A stretch of DNA of 10,833 bases from Dehalococcoidia bacterium (GTDB lineage: Bacteria > Chloroflexota > Dehalococcoidia > Lucifugimonadales > JAGWBF01): contig JAGWBF010000052.1 of NCBI GenBank assembly GCA_021296025.1, positions 1 through 10,833 on the forward strand. Direction: 5' to 3'. Of this stretch, positions 1-6,420 are shown piece by piece (position 1 is the first letter of the stretch; each line of letters opens with the position of its first letter). The position numbers were made by a program, and so were the translations under genes. The notes below the pieces were generated by a model, which was not told where the DNA came from, did not search any database, and saw nothing but the letters and a program-made list of their open reading frames with translations.

Positions 1-1
1 C

Positions 2-457
2 AACCTGGATGGCGCTATGGTAGGGCTCCTGGCCAATGGGAAGCGGAATGCCGACAAGCTGCTGGAGGCGGTCTATACCCTGCTGGATGAGCGCTACGAG
101 CTAAAGGGCGCCATCCGCGTCAACAAGGGAGATGCCTCCCGCCCCGCGCCTGACCCGGTGGTGGAGGAGCTGCTCCGAAAGTGCGACCTGGTGATTACCG
201 CGACAGGTGATTGAGGGTCCTGCAGCTCGTGCAGTGTGCACGATGCAATCACCGTTGAGAAGGCAGGAAAGCCGGCTGCGGCCATCTGCACCGAGCCCTT
301 CGTCCCCACAGGCCGTTCCATAGCCAAGATACGGGGCATCGACGGCTATCCCTTCGCCGTGGTGACCCATCCGGTGGGCAGCGTGGAGGATGGAGTGGTA
401 ATGGAGCGGGCACACCAAGCCCTGCCCAGGGTGCTGGAGATACTGCTGGCCAAGTAG
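2..457 (+). CDS. UGSC-family selenoprotein, 5'-partial, in-frame UGA read as selenocysteine
   Basis: The reading frame enters from the left edge (first full codon at 2) and runs to TAG at 455-457, giving 151 visible residues. The only interruption is TGA at 212-214. Both sides are in the same frame and read as one protein: the upstream part ends in a hydrophobic strand, DLVITATGD, then come U71-G-S-C74, S-S-C77 and SVHDAI. This is the signature of the UGSC family, whose other members carry Cys or Sec at the first position. The downstream part (AAAICTEPF, then a PFAVVTHPVGS strand) fits the rest of that domain. The family's biochemical function is not established to my knowledge; the U-x-x-C arrangement suggests redox chemistry, which is inference. 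A SECIS-like hairpin starts 6 nt after the TGA. A conventional gene caller would end the gene at 214 and might call a second gene from GTG 236. The N-terminus and promoter lie outside the window. Confidence 0.9.
212..247 (+). promoter_or_regulatory. Selenocysteine UGA codon with bacterial SECIS element
   Basis: The TGA at 212-214 is followed by a hairpin inside the coding sequence. The outer stem is 221-224 paired with 244-247 (TGCA/TGCA), with a 2-nt bulge at 225-226. The inner stem is 227-233 paired with 237-243 (TCGTGCA/TGCACGA), and the loop is GTG at 234-236. That gives 11 Watson-Crick pairs. The loop begins with G and lies 19 nt after the UGA. Known bacterial SECIS elements sit directly after the UGA, have a small apical loop with a G among its first two bases, and place the loop roughly 16-37 nt away, so this one fits. 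It would recruit SelB with Sec-tRNA. A competing 5-bp hairpin (220-224 with 230-234) is weaker. The pairing was done by eye. Confidence 0.8.
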
Positions 458-730
458 CCCCCTCATCCCCGTCACTCCGCGACAGCGGGAGGGTTGATTC
501 CTGTTCATCCTGAGGTAAATCTAAGGGCAGACGGACAGCCCACGACCACATCACGCACGGCCTTCCGTTATGCCACTCCTGTCGTCAGATCAAGCCTTCC
601 TAAAGCCCAGCCCTTCGTCGTTCGCGCGGCAAGAGAGGCCGAAGGCAGACTTTCCTCAGAAATAGCTGGATTGCTGTACGCTTCCTGAACAGCGTCGTAA
701 GTTAAGGGACCAGAGAGCCAGAAACGGGGC
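458..730. other. Non-coding gap between convergent genes with degenerate repeat-like sequence
   Basis: The 273 bases between the selenoprotein stop and the gyrB stop hold no convincing gene; the small ORFs crossing it have no domain pattern. Bases 471-491 resemble the common dispersed palindrome built around a GTCATTCCCGCGAAAGCGGGAAT core. Bases 502-513 (GTTCATCCTGAG) match the usual start of another widespread bacterial intergenic repeat. An inverted repeat CCTTCG (612-617) / CGAAGG (640-645) lies further in. I recognise these likenesses from memory and they are imperfect, so decayed dispersed repeats are only a possibility. No U-rich terminator is clear for either gene. Confidence 0.4.
475..491. 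terminator. Weak hairpin after the selenoprotein gene, possible terminator
   Basis: CTCCGC (475-480) can pair with GCGGGAG (485-491) across a GACA loop with one bulged G, starting 18 nt after the TAG. No T-run follows, so this is not a canonical intrinsic terminator. It may be part of a dispersed palindromic repeat that helps end transcripts from both converging genes. Confidence 0.25.
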
Positions 731-2638
731 CTAGACGTCCAGCTCCCTGACGCTGCGGGCATGGGTGTTGATGAACTCCTTGCGGGGAGCTACCTCATCG
801 CCCTCCATCGCATCATCGATGGACACCTGGAGCATGGTGCGGGTCTCAGGATTCATGGTGGTCTCCCATAGCTGGTCCGGGTTCATCTCACCCAAACCCT
901 TGTACCTCTGCACCATGACGCTGCGTCTGCCGTTCATGGAGGCGACCAGCTTGTCCTTTTGGTTATCGCTGAAGGCGTAGTTAGCGTTCTTGCCGGCTTG
1001 CACACGATACAAGGGTGGCTGGGCAATGAACAGGTGTCCTTCCTTGATCAGATGCTCCATGCGCCGGAAGAAGAACGTGAGCAGCAGGGTGCGAATGTGG
1101 GAGCCGTCCACGTCTGCGTCGGTCATGATTATGACCTTGTGGTAGCGCAGCTTCTCAAGGTTGAACTCCTCGCCCTCGCCCGCCCCCAGGGCGGCAATGA
1201 GGGCGCGAATTTCCTCGTGGCCCAGGATCTTGTCGGGCTGTCGCAGCACGCGCTCCACGTTGAGTATCTTGCCCTTGAGGGGCAGGATGGCCTGGAATCG
1301 CCGGTCCCGGCCCATCTTGGCTGAGCCTCCGGCGGACTCACCCTCTACCACGTAGATCTCGGAAAGTTCGGGGTTGCGCTCGGAGCAGTCAGCCAGCTTG
1401 CCGGGCAGGGAAGAACCGTCGAGGGCGTTCTTGCGTATGACCAGTTCCCGGGCCTTCTTGGCCGCCTCCCTGGCCCTCTGGGCTGTAACGCAGTTCTCGA
1501 CGATCTTCTTTCCCTCGGCGAGGTGCTCCTCCAGGTACTGGGACAGGGACTCTCCGACCAGGGTCTCGACGATACTCTTGACTTCAGCGTTGCCCAGCTT
1601 GGTCTTGGTCTGCCCTTCGAACTGGGGATCGGTCAGCTTGAGGCTTATGACGGCGGTGAGGCCCTCCCGGACATCCTCCCCCGCCAGGTTTGCCTGGTCG
1701 TCCTTGAGGAGCTTCTGCTTGCGCGCATAGTCGTTGATCACCCTCGTGACGGCCGCCCTGAAACCGGTGAGGTGGGTGCCACCCTCCTCCGTAGGTATGC
1801 AGTTGGCGAAGGACAGGACATGCTCATTGTAGCCGTCGTTGTACTGGATAGAAGCCTCGACGATGGTGTCGTCCACAGCCTTCTGCATGTAAAAGGGCTT
1901 GTCCTGGAGCACCTTGCGATGGCTGTTGATGCTCCTAACAAGGCTGGCGAGACCGCCATCGAAGTAGTAGCTCCGCTCTATATCTCCGTCCCGCTCATCT
2001 TCGTGCCAGTAGCTTGTGAAGTGCACCTCAAGGCCTTTGTTCAAGTAGGCGATCTGCTTGAAATGGGCGATCAGAACTTCGAAGTCGTATTCGACTTCCG
2101 TAAAGATCTCCTCGTCGGGAAGGAAGCGGATGGAGGTGCCGGAAGCCATGGTCTGGTCGGCCGGTTGACGTTCCTTGGTCATGTCCCCGTTGCTTATCCC
2201 ACGGCTGTACTCCTGGGTCGCCACCACTCCGTCCCGCCGTACCTCCACTTCCATGTGGGAGGACAGGGCGTTGACCACTGAGGCCCCCACACCGTGGAGA
2301 CCACCGGACACCTTGTAGGCCCCGCCTCCGAACTTGGCTCCCGCGTGGAGGGTAGTCATGACCGTTTCCAGGGCCGTAAGCCCGGTGGTGGGGTGGATGT
2401 CTATGGGTATGCCTCGCCCGTCATCGAAGACGTGAACGATGCCATCTTTCTGAATGGTTATGTCAACACCCGAGCAGTGCCCGGCCATAGCTTCATCAAC
2501 GCTGTTGTCCACGATCTCGTAGATCAGGTGATGAAGACCCCTCTGGTCGGTACTTCCAATGTACATTCCAGGCCTTCGACGCACAGCCTCCAAGCCCTGA
2601 AGAACCTGGATATCCTTGGCAGTGTACTTTACCGTCAT
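731..2638 (-). CDS. gyrB: DNA gyrase subunit B
   Basis: This is a complete 635-residue GyrB, the ATPase subunit that forms A2B2 gyrase with GyrA and introduces negative supercoils. The GHKL ATPase comes first: E41-x3-N45 with DNSVDEA, DDGRGIP at about 73-79, and the GGLHGVG lid from 113. The transducer domain follows. The Toprim domain has EGESAGGSA from E432 (catalytic Glu), LPLKGKILNVE, and the metal-binding D507-A-D509-V-D511-GSH. The C-terminal motif QRYKGLGEMN is intact. The length matches the short gyrase B form (about 640) that lacks the E. coli insert. The TFFFR context after the DAD motif favours gyrB over parE. ATG at 2638 begins the usual short N-terminus before QVLQGLEAVRRRPGMYIG, and a GGGGGA stretch lies just upstream. 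gyrA is not adjacent. The gene is monocistronic in this window, convergent with the selenoprotein gene and divergent from the MFS gene. Confidence 0.98.
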   Translation of the reverse strand: MTVKYTAKDIQVLQGLEAVRRRPGMYIGSTDQRGLHHLIYEIVDNSVDEAMAGHCSGVDITIQKDGIVHVFDDGRGIPIDIHPTTGLTALETVMTTLHAGAKFGGGAYKVSGGLHGVGASVVNALSSHMEVEVRRDGVVATQEYSRGISNGDMTKERQPADQTMASGTSIRFLPDEEIFTEVEYDFEVLIAHFKQIAYLNKGLEVHFTSYWHEDERDGDIERSYYFDGGLASLVRSINSHRKVLQDKPFYMQKAVDDTIVEASIQYNDGYNEHVLSFANCIPTEEGGTHLTGFRAAVTRVINDYARKQKLLKDDQANLAGEDVREGLTAVISLKLTDPQFEGQTKTKLGNAEVKSIVETLVGESLSQYLEEHLAEGKKIVENCVTAQRAREAAKKARELVIRKNALDGSSLPGKLADCSERNPELSEIYVVEGESAGGSAKMGRDRRFQAILPLKGKILNVERVLRQPDKILGHEEIRALIAALGAGEGEEFNLEKLRYHKVIIMTDADVDGSHIRTLLLTFFFRRMEHLIKEGHLFIAQPPLYRVQAGKNANYAFSDNQKDKLVASMNGRRSVMVQRYKGLGEMNPDQLWETTMNPETRTMLQVSIDDAMEGDEVAPRKEFINTHARSVRELDV

Positions 2639-2727
2639 CTTCCCCCACTTCCCTACGGCGGTTGTTTACCGCTCCCGGACCTGGTCACCCTTGTTCAAGG
2701 AGAACAAATTGAGTGAGCAGGTCGAAA

Positions 2728-2739
2728 GAACAATTGTTG
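2728..2739. repeat. Palindrome in the gyrB leader, LexA-box-like
   Basis: Bases 2729-2738 (AACAATTGTT) form a perfect 10-bp palindrome about 30-40 nt after the predicted gyrB start. The wider site GAAC-AATT-GTTG differs by one base from the Gram-positive-type LexA pattern GAAC-N4-GTTC. An operator role is a guess from this likeness; short AT-rich palindromes also arise by chance. Confidence 0.2.
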
Positions 2740-2773
2740 GTGCATGTTCCAATGCAAATCGAGGTACATCCAA

Positions 2774-2803
2774 ATTATAACATCCCAGCATATGTTATGT
2801 CGT
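2774..2803 (-). promoter_or_regulatory. Probable sigma70-type promoter of gyrB
   Basis: On the minus strand ACGACA (2803-2798; 4 of 6 to TTGACA) is followed after 18 nt by a perfect TATAAT (2779-2774). The predicted start is near 2767, giving a leader of about 130 nt before the gyrB ATG. This is the best promoter-like pair upstream of gyrB. Confidence 0.55.
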
Positions 2804-2875
2804 ATCTATGCAGCTTGGATTTTTCTGAATTTCCGGGCATAGTGTCCAAATCCAGGGGAATACCCTGCCGGAGTG

Positions 2876-2881
2876 TATAAT
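2876..2881 (+). promoter_or_regulatory. Possible -10 box for the MFS gene
   Basis: A perfect TATAAT lies 53 nt before the MFS start codon, in the right orientation. No convincing -35 hexamer is found 16-18 nt upstream, so only the -10 element is claimed. An alternative pair, TTGGAT (2815-2820) with CATAGT (2838-2843) 17 nt apart, is poorer at the -10. Confidence 0.35.
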
Positions 2882-2934
2882 CATCCCCTGCGCACGCCTC
2901 GTAACCTCCCTACATCAGAAAGAACTGACCATTC

Positions 2935-4239
2935 TTGAATCCGAGACCTTGGATACCCGGTTTAGGCACAGAGAACATCTATTACGGCTGGAAGGTGGCA
3001 GCCGCATCCTGCTTCATGATGTTCTTCGCCAGCGGCATCTTCTTCAGGGGCTTCTCGGTCTTCTTCGTTCCCCTGAGGGACTCCCTGAACCTGTCCAACT
3101 TCCAGACCTCCCTTGTATTCTCCATTTCCAGGGCTGAAGGGGGACTGGAGGGCCCGGCGGCCGGCTACCTGATCGACAAGTTCGGGAACCGCATTCTGGC
3201 GGTCCTGGGCATCATCATCGCCGGCGTCGGATACCTGATTTTCGCCCGCGTGGATAACTTCATCGCCTTTGCCCTGGTGTACCTCGGAATGATCTCCCTG
3301 GGCGCCAGCGTCTCCTTCCAGCACGCCATCTTCGCCGGTCTGAACATGTGGTTCATCCGCAACCGGGCATTGGCCTTGTCCCTGCTGGCCTCCTCGGCAG
3401 CCCTGGGCGGGGTTGTGCTGATTCCCCTGCTGACCCTGTTCATAGCCCGGGCGGGCTGGGAGTGGGCGTCCTTTATATCGGGCCTGGTATTCCTCGTGGT
3501 GGTGCTTCCCTTCACCCTTGTCATCAAGACCTCCCCTGAAAGCATGGGGCTTTTGCCCGACGGCGACACCCCTGCTTCGGGCTCTTCAACTGCAAGAAAC
3601 CGGGAGACTCCCAGGCCAGGTCCCGTCGTAGATGCCAGGGACTTCAGCATTTCCGAGGCCCTGCACACCGGCACTTACTGGCTGCTGTTGTTGGGCATGG
3701 TGCTGCGCCAGCTGGCCATCATGGGCATCCTGGTGAACCTTCAGCCCCTGCTCATCTGGAAGGGGGCCAGCCTGGAGACTGCCGGCTATCTGATAGCCCT
3801 GATGCTGGCCACCAACGTGGTAGCCAGAATTGCCATCGGCTGGGCCGCCGACAGGTGGCCAAAGCCTCCCATCATGACCCTCTGCTCAGCAGCCGGTTCC
3901 CTGGCCTGCGTGCTGATCCTCCTGGGGTCATGGGATACCTCTCCCTGGGCGATAGTCCTGTACCTGGTGTTGACAGGCATCGGGGAGAGTGTGGGCATAA
4001 TCGGCTGGGCGGCCCTGGGCGACTATTACGGACGCCGCAAGTTCGCCAGCCTTAGGGGCATCATCACCTTTTCGCAGAGCGGTGTGCTGGTGGGTTCCCC
4101 CATGTTCGTGGGCTGGTGGGCCGACCACACCGGGGGCAGCTACGCCTTCCCCCTGCTGCTATGCCTCATCTTTATCGGTACTGCAGCGGTATGCTTTGCC
4201 CTTATGCGGAAGCCCACCCGGAGGTCCAGCGAGGGGTAG
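2935..4239 (+). CDS. MFS transporter, OFA/monocarboxylate-like
   Basis: A 434-residue protein with about twelve hydrophobic segments in two halves of six, the normal size for a major facilitator carrier. The start resembles oxalate/formate-antiporter and monocarboxylate-type carriers: NIYYGWKV, then a long first membrane segment containing GIFFRGFSVFFV. The first cytoplasmic loop carries a motif-A-like stretch (R66-AEGG...GP...GYLIDKFGNR). The central loop (about 197-240) begins KTSPESMGLLPDG, a pattern common in this branch. The second half has GWAADRWPKP. Substrate cannot be read from sequence; small carboxylates are the usual guess. The start is TTG at 2935: an in-frame TGA at 2926-2928 rules out extension, and the next ATG (3016) would cut into the first membrane helix. 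Its ribosome-binding site is weak. It ends 27 nt from the convergent aminotransferase gene, with no visible terminator between. Confidence 0.9.
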   Translation: MNPRPWIPGLGTENIYYGWKVAAASCFMMFFASGIFFRGFSVFFVPLRDSLNLSNFQTSLVFSISRAEGGLEGPAAGYLIDKFGNRILAVLGIIIAGVGYLIFARVDNFIAFALVYLGMISLGASVSFQHAIFAGLNMWFIRNRALALSLLASSAALGGVVLIPLLTLFIARAGWEWASFISGLVFLVVVLPFTLVIKTSPESMGLLPDGDTPASGSSTARNRETPRPGPVVDARDFSISEALHTGTYWLLLLGMVLRQLAIMGILVNLQPLLIWKGASLETAGYLIALMLATNVVARIAIGWAADRWPKPPIMTLCSAAGSLACVLILLGSWDTSPWAIVLYLVLTGIGESVGIIGWAALGDYYGRRKFASLRGIITFSQSGVLVGSPMFVGWWADHTGGSYAFPLLLCLIFIGTAAVCFALMRKPTRRSSEG

Positions 4240-4266
4240 GAGACACCGATTGGTTGGGGAAGCTGC

Positions 4267-5451
4267 CTATAGACCAAACTTGCGGGCTGTCCGGCGGAAG
4301 CCCTCCAGCGATCCTTCCAGCACCCGGTCCTCGACGCAGTAGGAGATTCGAAAGAATCCCGGTGAGCCGAAGGTGCGACCGGGCACGGCAAGCACATTCC
4401 AGGACTGGAGCTCCTCGATGAAGGCGTCCTCATCCTCCACGGGCGATTTCGGGAACAGGTAAAAGGCCCCCTGGGGCTTGAAGCAGGTGTAGCCCATCCT
4501 TACCAGCTCGCCATAGATGTAGTCCCGTTTGCGCTGGTAGTCGGACACATCCACGGTGACCCCCTGCAGCCCGCGGACGGCGTGCTGCATGAGGGCGGGA
4601 GCGTTGACGAAGCCAAGGATGCGGTTGCAGAAGATCAACCCATCCACCAGGTCCCGGCGGTCATCATACGCCGGGTTGACGGCGATATGGCCGATCCTCT
4701 CGCCGGGCAGAGCCAAATCCTTGGCATGGGAGTGGACGGCTATGGATGGGCCATAATGGGGGAATACGTGGGGGTAGCTCAGACCATCATAAAGGAGTTG
4801 CCTGTAGGGTTCGTCACTGATCAAGAAGATCTCGGTGCCAAGGAGTCTGCTCTTATCCTCCAGAAGGGCGCAGAGAGCGGATATGCGTTCGGCCGAGTAC
4901 ACAGCTCCCGAAGGATTGTTGGGCGAGTTTATGAGCACCGCCCTTGTCCTGGGTGTGATCATGGACTCCAGGGCCACCAGGTCGGGCTGGAAGCTGTCGT
5001 CGGTGGGGGCCACTACGGAGACCCCGTTATGGTTATCGACATAGTACCGGTACTCGACGAAATATGGAGCGAAGAAGACCACCTCATCGCCGGGGTCGAT
5101 TAGGGCTTTGAGCACGACGTTCAGGGCAGCCGCAGCACCGCAGGTCATGATCACATCTTCCATGCCAAAGGGAAGGCCCGTTTCCGCCTTCAGCCCCTCG
5201 GCCACCGCCCTGCGAGTCTCGTTGTATCCGGCATTGGGCATGTAGCGGTGCATTCCGGGGCGAGGTTCCTGGGCCAACTCCTGAAGCACTTGGTGAAACC
5301 GATCTGGGGGCTCAGCCACCGGGTTCCCCAGGGAAAGGTCAAACACCTTATCTTCGCCGTGCTGGGCCTTGAGGGCGATGCCCGCTTCGAACATCTTGCG
5401 GATGGCGCTGCCTTGCTCCGCCAACCCTCGAATCTTGGATGATATTGCCAT
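4267..5451 (-). CDS. PLP-dependent class I/II aminotransferase
   Basis: A 394-residue fold-type I aminotransferase of the AspC/AlaA-like group, full family length. It carries the N-terminal FDLSLGNP substrate/cofactor loop, HRYMPNAGY, TCGAAAALNVV (phosphate-binding region), SPNNPSGAVY (Asn contacting the PLP ring) and ISDEPYRQLLYDG (Asp pairing with the PLP nitrogen). K244 sits in HAKDLALPGERIGH, where the usual text is S-x-S-K-D, so it is the Schiff-base lysine. The C-terminal FFRISYC holds the carboxylate-binding Arg. The start region (SAIRKMFEAGIALK) resembles a subgroup usually annotated only as pyridoxal phosphate-dependent aminotransferase, and the amino donor and acceptor cannot be assigned. 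ATG 5451 has GAGGG 4 nt upstream. It is the last gene of the minus-strand cluster, 12 nt after yqeK. Confidence 0.93.
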   Translation of the reverse strand: MAISSKIRGLAEQGSAIRKMFEAGIALKAQHGEDKVFDLSLGNPVAEPPDRFHQVLQELAQEPRPGMHRYMPNAGYNETRRAVAEGLKAETGLPFGMEDVIMTCGAAAALNVVLKALIDPGDEVVFFAPYFVEYRYYVDNHNGVSVVAPTDDSFQPDLVALESMITPRTRAVLINSPNNPSGAVYSAERISALCALLEDKSRLLGTEIFLISDEPYRQLLYDGLSYPHVFPHYGPSIAVHSHAKDLALPGERIGHIAVNPAYDDRRDLVDGLIFCNRILGFVNAPALMQHAVRGLQGVTVDVSDYQRKRDYIYGELVRMGYTCFKPQGAFYLFPKSPVEDEDAFIEELQSWNVLAVPGRTFGSPGFFRISYCVEDRVLEGSLEGFRRTARKFGL

Positions 5452-5463
5452 ACGTCCCTCTGC

Positions 5464-6054
5464 TTACGGGGATTCGCCGCCCACGGCCATCAGCAGGTGA
5501 TTTCGGGTTTCGACCGACACAGGATGCACCAAGCTTCCCTGCTGGAAAAGGGCGGTCAGCTCGCGGCCCAGGAAGTCCAGCACCGCTCTATCCAGGCTGC
5601 TTTCCGCCAGTTCCGCCAGCTGCGGGAGGTATGGGTAGCGGTCTATCTTCCGGGGGTCCAGCTTGTCGGACAGGAATACCACCTTTCCCGCAGCATCCAA
5701 TTCGGGATGGGCGGTGCTGTGCCAATAGACGGCTTCGTGGATGGTGTCGTCGTCCAGCCCATCTTGCTGGCGCAACATCTCGGCCGCCACGGGGCCGTGG
5801 AGGAGGACGGGCACCTGCTCTTCCACCGCATGAACGGGCACCTTGAGCTCCCTCGCCATTCTGAGCAGGTCTTCGCCCTTCATAGCCCGGGCCAGATCGT
5901 GGGCCAAGGCTCCCAGTTTCGTCTTCTCTTCATCAATGCCGTGGTGTCTGGACAGGTGCTCCGCCACGGACACCACGCGGGCTATGTGTTCCTGCAGACC
6001 CCTGGGCAGATGGCTGACCTTCTGCTCCAGCAGGCCCTGAAGGCCGTCCGTCAA
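5464..6054 (-). CDS. yqeK: YqeK-like HD-domain phosphohydrolase (symmetrical Ap4A hydrolase family)
   Basis: A 196-residue HD-domain protein. Metal-site residues are in the YqeK order: H23 (LQEHIARV), H52-D53 (ALAHDLAR), H86 (LLHGPVAA), H112 (YWHSTAHP) and D130 (LSDKLDP). The AxKVVFLSDKLDP ending of the core corresponds to the KIIYLADYIEP-type segment of YqeK. Characterised YqeK proteins split diadenosine tetraphosphate symmetrically into two ADP; that activity is inferred here from family membership. The start is TTG at 6054, which overlaps the HIT stop codon in TTGA (4-nt overlap), so translation is probably coupled. Another start would either remove the N-terminal helix or lengthen the overlap. 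In many bacteria yqeK sits beside nadD and rsfS, which are absent here. Confidence 0.88.
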   Translation of the reverse strand: MTDGLQGLLEQKVSHLPRGLQEHIARVVSVAEHLSRHHGIDEEKTKLGALAHDLARAMKGEDLLRMARELKVPVHAVEEQVPVLLHGPVAAEMLRQQDGLDDDTIHEAVYWHSTAHPELDAAGKVVFLSDKLDPRKIDRYPYLPQLAELAESSLDRAVLDFLGRELTALFQQGSLVHPVSVETRNHLLMAVGGESP

Positions 6055-6410
6055 CTTCGGTTGTTGCCCAGGGGAAGAAGTGGCTCGCCGCCGAGGAGAT
6101 GCACATGGGTGTGGTCCACCGTCTGTCCCGCATCAAACCCCTGGTTGACCACAAGGCGGTAGCCGCTGACGGTAACTTCCTCCCGTCGCGCCATTTCTTC
6201 CGCCACCAGGAAGATGTGGCCCATCATCTGCTCCTGGCCCGGGCCAACGTAGGCCAGGGAAGCCATATGGTGCAGGGGCAGAATGAGCAGGTGCACCGGC
6301 GCCTGGGGTTGTATATCCCTGATCACAAAGACGCGATCATCCCGGTAGATGATCTGCCCCGGCGGCTCTTCCCGGGCCACCCTGCAGAAGATGCAGTCTC
6401 TCGCTGCCAT
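6051..6410 (-). CDS. HIT-family (HINT-like) nucleotide hydrolase
   Basis: A 119-residue histidine-triad protein. It opens with MAARDCIFC and continues with IQPQAPVHLLILPLHHMASL and the triad H100-T-H102-V-H104-LL, followed by GGEPL. The order and the GG after the triad are those of the HINT branch, whose members hydrolyse purine nucleoside phosphoramidates and aminoacyl-adenylates; H102 would be the nucleophile. The open frame extends 15 codons upstream (Gly-rich, non-conserved), but I chose ATG 6410. It puts the conserved DCIFC at the usual position and has a strong AGGAGG 4 nt upstream. The gene starts 8 nt after the RidA stop and shares TTGA with yqeK. Confidence 0.92.
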   Translation of the reverse strand: MAARDCIFCRVAREEPPGQIIYRDDRVFVIRDIQPQAPVHLLILPLHHMASLAYVGPGQEQMMGHIFLVAEEMARREEVTVSGYRLVVNQGFDAGQTVDHTHVHLLGGEPLLPLGNNRS

Positions 6411-6411
6411 G

Positions 6412-6420
6412 CCTCCTCCT
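6412..6420 (-). promoter_or_regulatory. Ribosome binding site of the HIT gene
   Basis: On the minus strand AGGAGGAGG (6420-6412) ends one base before ATG 6410 and overlaps the RidA stop TAG (6421-6419). It fixes the internal start against the longer open frame and suggests that terminating ribosomes reinitiate. Confidence 0.75.

Noticed and set aside
17..214. A separate 65-residue gene ending at TGA 212-214, or a pseudogene with a nonsense mutation
   Set aside because: The frame continues in phase with the conserved UGSC signature at the TGA, a SECIS-like hairpin follows, and no other damage is seen downstream to 457.
94..554. Three overlapping minus-strand open frames across the selenoprotein gene
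   Set aside because: None has a known pattern, and the plus-strand UGSC reading frame accounts for the bases.
568..762. 64-codon minus-strand open frame overlapping the gyrB end
   Set aside because: It overlaps gyrB in another frame, has no ribosome-binding site or domain, and half lies in the repeat-like gap.
1523..2281. 252-codon plus-strand open frame
   Set aside because: It is a shadow of gyrB on the opposite strand with no recognisable domain.
4240..4266. Bidirectional terminator between the MFS and aminotransferase genes
   Set aside because: The 27-nt gap contains no inverted repeat or T-run that I can find.
4582..5103. 173-codon plus-strand open frame
   Set aside because: It is antisense to the aminotransferase, whose motifs are intact throughout this stretch.
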